The translations under genes and the position numbers were made by a program. DNA of 53,384 bases, from positions 1 through 53,384 of the forward strand of contig CAZLYK010000023.1 of NCBI GenBank assembly GCA_964563495.1, written 5' to 3'. Below, piece after piece: positions 46,557-53,384 of the stretch (within the stretch, counting starts at the first letter, position 1; the number at the start of each line of letters is the position of its first letter). The notes under the pieces were generated by a model. It ran no database searches and had not been told where the DNA came from. It worked only from the letters and a program-made list of their open reading frames with translations. Origin of the DNA: CAZLYK01 sp964563495. GTDB taxonomy: Bacteria > Acidobacteriota > Blastocatellia > RBC074.

Positions 46557-49505
46557 ATGAGCCAGGTAACATCATTTTTCACTCGTCATCGTTCCCGGGT
46601 TTCAACAATTTGGGTGGTCGCATTATTTGTCGCCGCTGGGGGACTCGCTCTGACCAATCTCGGGCCGGGCGACGGTCCGGCGGCTGGGCGGCTGGTTTCC
46701 GATTCTGACAGGCATGGTCACGGGCAGATCGACGAAACGTTTAAAAACCTGCCGCTGAGTTTTGAGGAGAACCGCGGTCAAACCGATCAGGAGGTTCGTT
46801 ATTTTTCCCGCAACTCCAGCTGCACTCTCTATCTCACCCGATCGGAAGCGATAGTCCAATTCCGCCAATCAAGTGGCGCGAGTGGGGGGACCCCGAAGGC
46901 GCTCAAGCTGAAATTGATCGGGGCTTCTTCCCAGACCCGGCTGGAGGGGCTCAATCCGCTCCCCGGCAAGAGCAATTATTTTATCGGCAACGATCCGCGC
47001 GATTGGAGAACCGATATCCCGAATTTCTCCCGCCTGCGGTACCGCGAAGCATATCCAGGCATTGATCTGGTCTATTACGGAACGCAGAAGCAGCTCGAAT
47101 ACGACTTCGTCCTGGCTCCACACGCAGATCCAAAACAGATCAAATTGGTTTTTGAAGGCGCGCGGGAGACAAAGATCGATGATCAGGGAGACCTGCGGCT
47201 CTCACTGGGTGAGGATCAACTGCTCATGCGCAAACCGGTCATCTATCAGGAAGAGCATGGCGAACGCCGGGAGATCGCGGGAAGCTTCGCGATCAACGGT
47301 CGAGGAGAATTAGGGTTTGAGATCGGAGGATACGACCCCAGCAGAAAGCTGATCATCGATCCGGTCATGGATTTTTCAACTTTTTATGGCGGCAGCGGGA
47401 CCGATATTGGATATGGGATAGCGGTCGATCAGCCGGGCAATATCTACATCACCGGCCAGACATGGTCGCCAAATTTCCCGACCAAGAGACCATACAGTTC
47501 CATGCTCGGCGGAGCCAACGACGCGTTTGTCATGAAACTCAATCCGACGGGGACAGAGGTCATCTTCGCAACCTATCTCGGCGGCAGAAATCCGGGTGAC
47601 AGAGGCTGGGGGATCACGGTCGATAATTCGGGCAACGTCTATTTCGCAGGGGAGACCGGCTCGATCAACTTTCCCGTAGTCAATGCCGCACAGCCGAGCT
47701 TTCGTGGGACCTCTGACGCATTCGTGGCCAAATTGAATAACAACGGCAACACCCTGCTCTACTCGACCTATCTCGGAGGGTTTTTCTACGACACCGCCTA
47801 CGCCATCGCGATCGACAGGCTGAATAATGTTTACGTGACAGGGCACACGGAAGCAGCCAATTTCCCGATCAAAAATGCGCTTCAGCCCCGGTTGCAAGGC
47901 GCCCGGGATGCCTTTGTCACGAAATTCAATGCCAACGGCGGGATCGTCTTCTCGACCTATCTCGGCGGTGATCCGACCTTGACCGGCGGGCGTGATGATG
48001 AGGCGGGTTACGGGATCGCAGTCGATTCGCAGTTCAATATCTACGTTGCAGGGTTTACCGGGTCGCCGAATTTCCCGACCGTCAATGCTTACCAGGCGAA
48101 CCTCGGCGGTGTGATCGACGGCTTTATTACCAAGATCAATGCGGAAGGCTCCGAACTCATCTATTCGACTTTTCTCGGTGGGAGCGGTTCCGAAAAAGTG
48201 CGCGGCATCGCCTTGGACTCTTTCGGAAATGCATATCTCACCGGATACACGACCTCGACCGATTTCCCGCGTCAGAATGCCTGGCAACCCCAATTTCAAG
48301 GCAATGCCGATGGATTTGTCACCAAGCTCAGCGCGACCGGCGGAGGGTTGATCTATTCGACCTATCTGGGCGGCAGCGGAACCGAAAATACCGGGTTGGA
48401 TTCGGAAGATGTACCGAGCTGCGCGATTGCAGTCGACAGCCAGGGCAACGCGTATCTGACCGGCAAGACCAGCTCGACAAATTTCCCCGTCGCCAATCCA
48501 CTCCAGAATATGCTGCTCGGCGACAATGACGCCTACCTGACCAAACTCGACCCATCGGGAACAGAGTTGATCTATTCGACCTATCTGGGAAGCACAAACG
48601 CCGGCAACCTCGGTTATGATGAGCGCGGGCTGGCCATCGCGGTGGACAATCTGGGTAATGCTTATCTGACCGGGCAGGCGTTGAAGAACGATTTTCCAAC
48701 TGTCGCCCCGGTGCAGAAGGATTATGGCGGAGGTTTGAGCGACATCTTTATCGCCAAAATCTCGACGCCGGATATCGCGACCGTCGCAACCGTCTCGGCC
48801 GCGAGCTTCAGCGGCGCGGCGCTCGCCCCTGAATCTATCGTCACGACTTTTGGGAATAATGTCTCGAACGGTTATCAAGTCGCGGACACGCTGCCCTTAC
48901 CGACTACTATGCTCGGGACTAGCGTCAGGATCAAAGACAAGACCGGAACGGAGAGAGCGGCTCCGCTCTTCTTCGTCTCGCCATTCCAGATCAATTTTCT
49001 GATCCCGACGGAAACCGAACCGGGCAAGGCCCAGATTACCGTGACCAACTCGCAGCCGGCGCCGCCGATAAAGCTGAGCGCAAACATCTGGATCGAACGC
49101 GTCGCACCGGCGCTCTTCACGGCCAACGCCAACGGCCAGGGTGTGCCGTCAGCCTTCGTGCTCCGGGTCAAAAGCGACGGCGCCCAAATCTACGAACCGG
49201 TCGCCATCCAGGATTTTTTTGGCCAATTCATCCCACTGCCGATCGACTTCGGAACCGAATCGGATCAGATCTACCTGATTTTGTTCGGCTCGGGGTTTCG
49301 CCATCGCAGCGATCTCTCGAAAGTCAGCGCGAGAATCGCCGAAGTAGACGTTCCGGTGCTCTATGCCGGGGCCCAGGGAAGTTACGTCGGCCAGGATCAG
49401 GTCAATCTACAATTACCGCGCAGCCTGGCGGGAAGGGGCGAGGTCTCACTGATCCTCACGGTTGACGGAATGCTCTCCAATCGGGTGACAATCAAGGTCA
49501 ATTAA
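46557..49505 (+). CDS. secreted SBBP-repeat beta-propeller protein with Solibacter-type C-terminal domain
   Basis: 982 residues with an N-terminal hydrophobic segment (STIWVVALFVAAGGLALTNL). Residues of about 60-280 form the domain common before SBBP repeats (LSFEENRGQTDQEVRYFSR, YPGIDLVYYGTQKQLEYDF). At least seven SBBP (Beta-propeller) repeats follow (GNIYITGQTWSPNFPT, GGANDAFVMKLNPTGTEVIF type). The last 230 residues (VSAASFSGAALAPESIVTTFG, PLFFVSPFQINFLIPTE, YVGQDQVNLQLPRSLAG) match the TIGR03437 'Soli_cterm' family seen mainly in Acidobacteria. A large surface or secreted protein, function unknown. It is monocistronic, ending in a repeat. Confidence 0.9.
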   Translation: MSQVTSFFTRHRSRVSTIWVVALFVAAGGLALTNLGPGDGPAAGRLVSDSDRHGHGQIDETFKNLPLSFEENRGQTDQEVRYFSRNSSCTLYLTRSEAIVQFRQSSGASGGTPKALKLKLIGASSQTRLEGLNPLPGKSNYFIGNDPRDWRTDIPNFSRLRYREAYPGIDLVYYGTQKQLEYDFVLAPHADPKQIKLVFEGARETKIDDQGDLRLSLGEDQLLMRKPVIYQEEHGERREIAGSFAINGRGELGFEIGGYDPSRKLIIDPVMDFSTFYGGSGTDIGYGIAVDQPGNIYITGQTWSPNFPTKRPYSSMLGGANDAFVMKLNPTGTEVIFATYLGGRNPGDRGWGITVDNSGNVYFAGETGSINFPVVNAAQPSFRGTSDAFVAKLNNNGNTLLYSTYLGGFFYDTAYAIAIDRLNNVYVTGHTEAANFPIKNALQPRLQGARDAFVTKFNANGGIVFSTYLGGDPTLTGGRDDEAGYGIAVDSQFNIYVAGFTGSPNFPTVNAYQANLGGVIDGFITKINAEGSELIYSTFLGGSGSEKVRGIALDSFGNAYLTGYTTSTDFPRQNAWQPQFQGNADGFVTKLSATGGGLIYSTYLGGSGTENTGLDSEDVPSCAIAVDSQGNAYLTGKTSSTNFPVANPLQNMLLGDNDAYLTKLDPSGTELIYSTYLGSTNAGNLGYDERGLAIAVDNLGNAYLTGQALKNDFPTVAPVQKDYGGGLSDIFIAKISTPDIATVATVSAASFSGAALAPESIVTTFGNNVSNGYQVADTLPLPTTMLGTSVRIKDKTGTERAAPLFFVSPFQINFLIPTETEPGKAQITVTNSQPAPPIKLSANIWIERVAPALFTANANGQGVPSAFVLRVKSDGAQIYEPVAIQDFFGQFIPLPIDFGTESDQIYLILFGSGFRHRSDLSKVSARIAEVDVPVLYAGAQGSYVGQDQVNLQLPRSLAGRGEVSLILTVDGMLSNRVTIKVN

Positions 49506-49562
49506 ATCGACAGGATCGACCATCTTGTTTAATCCTGCAGCCATCCTGTTAATCCTGTCTAT
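49505..49562. repeat. GGATT-family inverted repeat between convergent genes
   Basis: On the plus strand it starts at the SBBP stop as TAAATCGACAGGATCG. The outer 8-base arms (49509-49516 and 49552-49559) pair, but the inner parts only poorly. The tyrA stop codon (49549-49551, minus) is inside, so tyrA ends in residues encoded by the repeat (KNRQD). Confidence 0.65.
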
Positions 49563-50466
49563 TTTTGAATCGCTGATAATGCAGAGCGCGAAGAGCGGCG
49601 ACTGAATCGTTCCCGGTCGCGAACAATTCGCGCACCCGGTTAAAGTCGCGAGAATCAAGAGCATCTTTTAGTGACTGCAACTGGTCAATCAAATCGCCGA
49701 GTGCTATGGAGATATTCGGCTGATTAGTCATGCAGATATCGCGCCAGACTCCCCAGGAGCTTCCGGCCAGGCGCGTCATATCGCGCCAACCGGCGGCGGC
49801 CAGCCGTTGTGCCAGCTCCAGTTTGGCGAGCTCGCCGGCGGATTCAGGGCTGAGCAGAGAGGCCAGAGCGCTCGCCGTCAACTGCGGCAAATGGCTGATC
49901 AGCGCTGCCGCCGCGTCGTGAGCCTCGGCGCTTGTCGTCATGACGCGGGCTCCGGTGGCTTCGATCAACAACTTGAGGCGGCTGGATTGCGACTCGGCGG
50001 TCTCGTTATCGATCGTCAAAGCATAGGTTGCTCCGTCGAACAGATCGCCGCGGGAGTATTCGACGCCGGTCTGCTCGCTTCCGGCCATCGGGTGCCCTCC
50101 GATAAAGTCTACGCTCTCCGGCAGCGACTCGCGCGCGACACGCGTGATCTCTACTTTGGTGCTGCCGGCATCGGTGACCAGAGCCTGAGGTTTTATCTGC
50201 CGCCCGCGCGTCCGTAAAAAATCGATGATCCCTCCGATCGGAGCCGCCAGATAGATCAGGTCCGCCCGGCAAATCTGGCCACGATCGAAGCTCTCTTCAA
50301 CCGCATCGACGACGCCGCGCGAGACCGCCGAGGAGGGCGGTCGCCGCCCGTTGTATGCCGTCAGCCGGCCGGTGAACCCAGCGCGCCGTAGGGCGAGCGC
50401 AAACGAACCGCCGATCAAACCACAACCGACGATGCAGACCTCTTGATAGGCATCGACCGCGCTCAC
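49549..50466 (-). CDS. tyrA: prephenate dehydrogenase
   Basis: 305 residues. It makes 4-hydroxyphenylpyruvate from prephenate with NAD(P), the tyrosine branch. Rossmann motif VGCGLIGGS at 13-21, DLIYLAAPIGG, VTDAGSTKVEI and the conserved FIGGHPMAGSEQTGVEYS with the catalytic His region. The C-terminal helical dimerisation domain is present (AAALISHLPQLTASALAS). The GTG start overlaps the aroF stop by three bases, so it is coupled to aroF. The last residues KNRQD are encoded by a GGATT-family repeat, an unusual end. Last gene of the aromatic amino acid run. Confidence 0.93.
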   Translation of the reverse strand: MSAVDAYQEVCIVGCGLIGGSFALALRRAGFTGRLTAYNGRRPPSSAVSRGVVDAVEESFDRGQICRADLIYLAAPIGGIIDFLRTRGRQIKPQALVTDAGSTKVEITRVARESLPESVDFIGGHPMAGSEQTGVEYSRGDLFDGATYALTIDNETAESQSSRLKLLIEATGARVMTTSAEAHDAAAALISHLPQLTASALASLLSPESAGELAKLELAQRLAAAGWRDMTRLAGSSWGVWRDICMTNQPNISIALGDLIDQLQSLKDALDSRDFNRVRELFATGNDSVAALRALHYQRFKNRQD

Positions 50467-51473
50467 ACTCTTCTCTCCACAGCCGGGGCGATGATCCGCA
50501 GTTGATCGATCAATTTTTCGAATTGATCGAGCGTCAGCGATTGTGCGCCATCGCAGAGCGCCCGGTCCGGGTCCTCGTGAAGCTCGACGAGCAGGCCGTC
50601 GGCTCCCGCCGCGACGGCGGCCCTGGCCATCGGCGGGATCTTGTCGCGACGACCCGTTCCCTGGCTGGGATCGGCTAAGACGGGCAGGTGCGAGAACTTC
50701 TTGATGATCGGGATGGCGGAGATATCCAGTGTGTTTCGGGTGTAGGTCTCAAAAGTCCTGATCCCGCTCTCACAGATCATGACCTCATGATTGCCGCTGG
50801 TCATGAGGTAATCGGCCGACATGAGCGTCTCTTCGATCGTCGATGAGGGGCTGCGTGTGAGCAGGACGGGCTTGTTGATCCGGCCGAGTTCTCTCAGCAG
50901 CGGGAGGTTCTGCATGCTGCGGGAACCGACTTGCAACATGTCGACATATTTGAGGAAGAGCGGCAATTGTGCGGAATCGGTGATCTCTGAGACCGTCAGC
51001 AGGTTGTTCCGGTCGGCCGCCTGAGCGAGGATCTTCAACCCCTCTTCACCGAGCCCTTGAAACCCGAATGGGTCATTGTTGACGCGGAAGACGCTGCTCC
51101 GCAGCACCCGGACGCCCTTCTTGGAGACGGCCGAGGCGAGGGTCTCGATCTGTTCTCGGCTCTCGATCGCGCCCGGCCCGGCCATGACGATGACCGGCTC
51201 ACCGCCGATCACGACGTCCTTGATCTTGATCTTGGTGCCTTCGGGTTTGAAAGCGCGCGCGGCCAGCTTGTATGGGCTGCTCACGCGCACGACCTTGCTC
51301 ACTCCGTCGAGCAGCTCCAGGTCGCGCGTATCGACCACGCGCGCGCCGACGGCCCCCAGTATCGTGTAACGAGCCCCGGTCGAGCGGTGAATATCGAACC
51401 CGAAATTTACCAGGCGATCGACGACCCTAACGATCTGCTCTTCGGTCGCGTTTTCTTCCATGACGATGATCAT
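50463..51473 (-). CDS. aroF: 3-deoxy-7-phosphoheptulonate synthase (DAHP synthase)
   Basis: 336 residues from the ATG at 51473, where the N-terminal regulatory ferredoxin-like (FL/ACT-like) domain MIIVMEENATEEQIVRVVDR begins as in family members. An extended reading to 51557 crosses a hairpin and is rejected. The catalytic barrel has VMAGPGAIESREQI, then LQVGSRSMQNLPLLRELG, PVLLTRSPSSTIEE and LPVLADPSQGTGRRDKIPP, all characteristic of the AroF/KDO8PS superfamily. It catalyses the first step of the shikimate pathway from PEP and erythrose 4-phosphate. The ACT-like domain suggests feedback control. GGAA is the only ribosome binding site hint. Confidence 0.94.
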   Translation of the reverse strand: MIIVMEENATEEQIVRVVDRLVNFGFDIHRSTGARYTILGAVGARVVDTRDLELLDGVSKVVRVSSPYKLAARAFKPEGTKIKIKDVVIGGEPVIVMAGPGAIESREQIETLASAVSKKGVRVLRSSVFRVNNDPFGFQGLGEEGLKILAQAADRNNLLTVSEITDSAQLPLFLKYVDMLQVGSRSMQNLPLLRELGRINKPVLLTRSPSSTIEETLMSADYLMTSGNHEVMICESGIRTFETYTRNTLDISAIPIIKKFSHLPVLADPSQGTGRRDKIPPMARAAVAAGADGLLVELHEDPDRALCDGAQSLTLDQFEKLIDQLRIIAPAVERRV

Positions 51474-51491
51474 AAAAAATTCCGTGTTATC

Positions 51492-51547
51492 GCCATTCTC
51501 ACGTTTGTGCGACCGCGAGGAGGCGGTCGCACAAACGTGAGAATGGC
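51492..51547. repeat. 25-bp perfect hairpin between chorismate mutase and aroF genes
   Basis: Arms 51492-51516 and 51523-51547 pair without mismatch around a 6-base loop. It lies seven bases after the chorismate mutase stop and about 20 bases before the aroF start. No T-run follows on the minus strand, so it is not a classic terminator; attenuation, RNA processing or mRNA protection are possible. Confidence 0.75.
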
Positions 51548-51553
51548 TGCCGA

Positions 51554-51838
51554 TCAATCTTCGCCGCTTTCATCCTTCCGGCTGGCGTGGATGCGCTCGA
51601 TGCGCCTCGCCTCATCGATGACACGCTCAAAGAGGCGACGGATGGCCTCGGCGTCGAGAGGCCCCTGGTTGGCCGTCGTGACGTTGTCGATCACCTGGGC
51701 TTCACGCTTTGGAGAATAGATCTCCAGGCCGAGGCTTTTCTTGATATACCCGATCTCAATTGCGCACTGAGTGCGCTCATTGAATAAGCCGACCAACTGC
51801 AGGTCGATCTCATCGATCCGGCGTCGCCAGTCTTCCAT
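51554..51838 (-). CDS. aroQ: chorismate mutase, AroQ type
   Basis: 94 residues from the ATG at 51838, which has GGGGAG seven bases upstream. An ATG at 51889 that overlaps the trpA stop (ATGA) would add 17 residues and is possible through coupling. The AroQ helical fold shows in WRRRIDEIDLQLVGLFNERT, KKSLGLEIYSPKREAQVID and the last helix AIRRLFERVIDEARRIE. The conserved Arg, Lys, Arg and Glu that hold chorismate are at the expected places. It converts chorismate to prephenate, feeding tyrA in the same unit. Confidence 0.9.
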   Translation of the reverse strand: MEDWRRRIDEIDLQLVGLFNERTQCAIEIGYIKKSLGLEIYSPKREAQVIDNVTTANQGPLDAEAIRRLFERVIDEARRIERIHASRKDESGED

Positions 51839-51885
51839 CTCTTGTCTCCCCTGCTCGGGGGTTATCTTCCCGCTCTCTCGATGGT

Positions 51886-52668
51886 TCATTGCAGATCCAC
51901 GGCCAATTGGGCGACCCGTGCGACCAGGTTCGGTGAGCCCAGGTTGTTCTCAATCTCCAGTACCAGGCGAGTCCCGACGACTGCGGCGTCGGCATACTCC
52001 CAAACATCGCGGACGTGCTCGGCTTTAGAGATGCCAAAACCGACCGCGACCGGCAGTGACGAATGCCGGCGCACGCGCGAAACCAGCTCCCGCACTTCGG
52101 ATGAGCGGATATCGCGCATTCCGGTGACGCCCGTTCGAGCAACGACATAGATAAAACCAGTGGACTTCCCGGCGATCAGCTCGATCCGTTGATCAGTCGA
52201 GGTCGGCGCGACTAAAAAGATTGTATCGATGGCGGCGCCGCGCATCTCCGAGACGAAAGCTTCAGCCTCTTCAGGAATCAGGTCGGTGATCAGAACTCCA
52301 TCGACGCCGGCTCGCCTGAGCCTCTCACCCAAACCGGCTTTGGCGAACTGGAGCACCGGGTTGTAATAGGTGAAGAGCACGATCGGCACATCACTGCGAA
52401 GACGCACGCGTTCGACCAAAGTCAGAATCTCGGCCACGCCGACCGGATTTTTCAAGGCGCGTTCCGAAGCTCGCTGAATCACCGGTCCATCGGCCATCGG
52501 ATCGGAAAAAGGGACTCCGAGCTCGATCACGTCGGCCCCGGCTTGATCCAACGCCAGGATCAAAGCCTCGGTCGTCGCCAGCTCCGGATCGCCCGCAGTG
52601 ATGTATGGAATGAAGGCTTTGCTGCCCTCTTTCTTCAGCTTTTCAAATCGCCTGGTGATGCGTGTCAT
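51886..52668 (-). CDS. trpA: tryptophan synthase alpha subunit
   Basis: 260 residues. It cleaves indole-3-glycerol phosphate and passes indole to TrpB. The (beta/alpha)8 barrel starts with KAFIPYITAGDPEL; catalytic E49 and D60 are in ELGVPFSDPMADG. LITDLIPEEAEAF, the flexible loop and YVVARTGVTGMR precede the phosphate-binding VGFGISKAEHV. No trpB is seen in the window. It lies 13 bases after the decayed sugar dehydrogenase and overlaps or abuts the chorismate mutase gene. Confidence 0.95.
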   Translation of the reverse strand: MTRITRRFEKLKKEGSKAFIPYITAGDPELATTEALILALDQAGADVIELGVPFSDPMADGPVIQRASERALKNPVGVAEILTLVERVRLRSDVPIVLFTYYNPVLQFAKAGLGERLRRAGVDGVLITDLIPEEAEAFVSEMRGAAIDTIFLVAPTSTDQRIELIAGKSTGFIYVVARTGVTGMRDIRSSEVRELVSRVRRHSSLPVAVGFGISKAEHVRDVWEYADAAVVGTRLVLEIENNLGSPNLVARVAQLAVDLQ

Positions 52669-52670
52669 CT

Positions 52671-52690
52671 ATCGACCCTGTCTATTTCCT
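52671..52690 (-). repeat. GGATT-family fragment before trpA
   Basis: A short fragment around ATCGACCCTGTCTATT, which matches the outer end (TAGACAGGGTCGA on the minus strand) of the family. It overlaps the stop of the decayed dehydrogenase. Weak, as only one unit is present. Confidence 0.4.
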
Positions 52691-53369
52691 GCTTTTGTAA
52701 GTCACGCGCCAGATCTTTCTGCCGCCGTCATCGACGACAAGCATAGACCCGTCGCTGATCACGGTTACCCCAACCGGCCTGCCCCAGACATCTTTGGCCT
52801 GATCATCAGGCACCCAGCCGGCCATGAAGTTCTCGTAGCCGCCCTCAGGCTTACCGTTTTTCATGGGGATGCGGACAACTTTGTACCCGGATCGCCGTGA
52901 ACGATTCCACGACCCGTGCATGGCTACGTTGGATCGCCATCCCGAGCGGCCGGTTGAGTCCTTCGAGAAAGCTGAATCGCTCGGTCGAGCTGTCGATCTT
53001 GCCGTCTTTGTTCGAATCGCGCAGGAGAAAGACCTTGCCGGCCTTCGAATCCGATAGAAACAGATCGCCATTCGGACCCTCTATCACCCAGCGCGGGTAT
53101 TCAAACCCACCCTCGGCGAAGACCTCTACGGCAAAGCCATCCGGAACCTGTAAAGCCGCTCCCGCGGGAGCGGGGGTGACTCTCGGATTGTTCATGACCG
53201 ATTTGGTCTCATACGGCCTGGGCAACGATTCCGGTTTGATGACGATTCTCTTTTGATCGACCTTTTGCGGCCTGCTGACGCCCGATGGAACATCCTGCCC
53301 ACAGGCGATCAGGGTGAAAGCGATGGACAATAGAACCGGCGACAAATGGCTAAACAACAGTTTGTTCAA
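52682..53369 (-). pseudogene. decayed PQQ-type sugar/sorbosone dehydrogenase
   Basis: A TTG at 53369 with AGGAG upstream starts a lipoprotein signal (LIAC). It continues in frame as the first blades of a soluble glucose/sorbosone dehydrogenase propeller: LQVPDGFAVEVFAEG, GDLFLSDSKAGKVFLLRD and EGLNRPLGMAI. Then the frame shifts at about 52,930. The family's C-terminal text resumes in the -1/+1 frame: VAMHGSWNRSRRSGYKVVRI, ending VDDGGRKIWRVTYKSRK. The central part of the propeller, some 200 residues in usual family members, is missing. The gene is therefore broken by an internal deletion plus frameshift, or the assembly joined two fragments. The family identification is inference from motifs. 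Confidence 0.75.
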
Positions 53370-53384
53370 GATATATATTCTCCT

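Overview
The window looks like a chromosomal segment of an acidobacterium, possibly of the Blastocatellia type; this is inferred from gene content, not from a phylogenetic marker. Pointers are an Oar-like TonB-dependent transporter, an SBBP-repeat protein whose tail resembles the 'Solibacter' C-terminal domain (TIGR03437), DUF1501/PSD1/DUF1080 proteins, Tat-exported Gfo/Idh/MocA oxidoreductases and FHA/kinase/PEGA proteins. No rRNA, tRNA, CRISPR array, insertion sequence or phage gene was seen.

Layout. 1-5.9 kb: a TlpA-type lipoprotein cut by the window edge, a Tat-exported vanadium haloperoxidase, a subtilase followed by a tiny protein that looks like a free-standing subtilase propeptide, and a small outer-membrane barrel protein. 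5.9-12.4 kb (minus strand): the translation/transcription operon rimP-nusA-infB-rbfA-nrnA. 12.6-13.4 kb: a TrmJ-type RNA methyltransferase. 13.5-23.0 kb (minus): PSD1 cytochrome/DUF1553, DUF1080, DUF1501, an AlkC-like HEAT protein and a Gfo/Idh/MocA protein, plus a second Gfo/Idh/MocA gene and a 52-residue membrane protein. This set fits extracytoplasmic oxidation and cleavage of sugars. 23.1-29.4 kb: Oar transporter, methyltransferase, orphan anti-sigma factor, cytochrome c. 29.5-37.7 kb (minus): a compact type II secretion/type IV pilus-like cluster (gspF, gspE, a secretin carrying a C-terminal cohesin domain, two pseudopilins, a PilM-like protein), with an unknown secreted protein just upstream. 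39.9-46.4 kb (plus): a five-gene signalling cassette of a double-FHA protein, a Ser/Thr kinase with an FGE-like sensor domain, a PEGA protein and two unrecognised membrane proteins. 46.6-49.5 kb: the SBBP protein. 49.5-53.4 kb (minus): tyrA, aroF, chorismate mutase and trpA behind a decayed sugar dehydrogenase.

Between genes lies a dense set of inverted repeats. About ten are members of one family made of units resembling ACAGGATT spaced about 11 nt apart. They usually begin at a stop codon and fold back on themselves. Other hairpins have a GC core with variable but self-complementary arms. The most unusual items are the repeat family, the subtilase with a separate propeptide-like partner, the cohesin-tailed secretin with a cloverleaf-like sequence upstream, and the kinase cassette.
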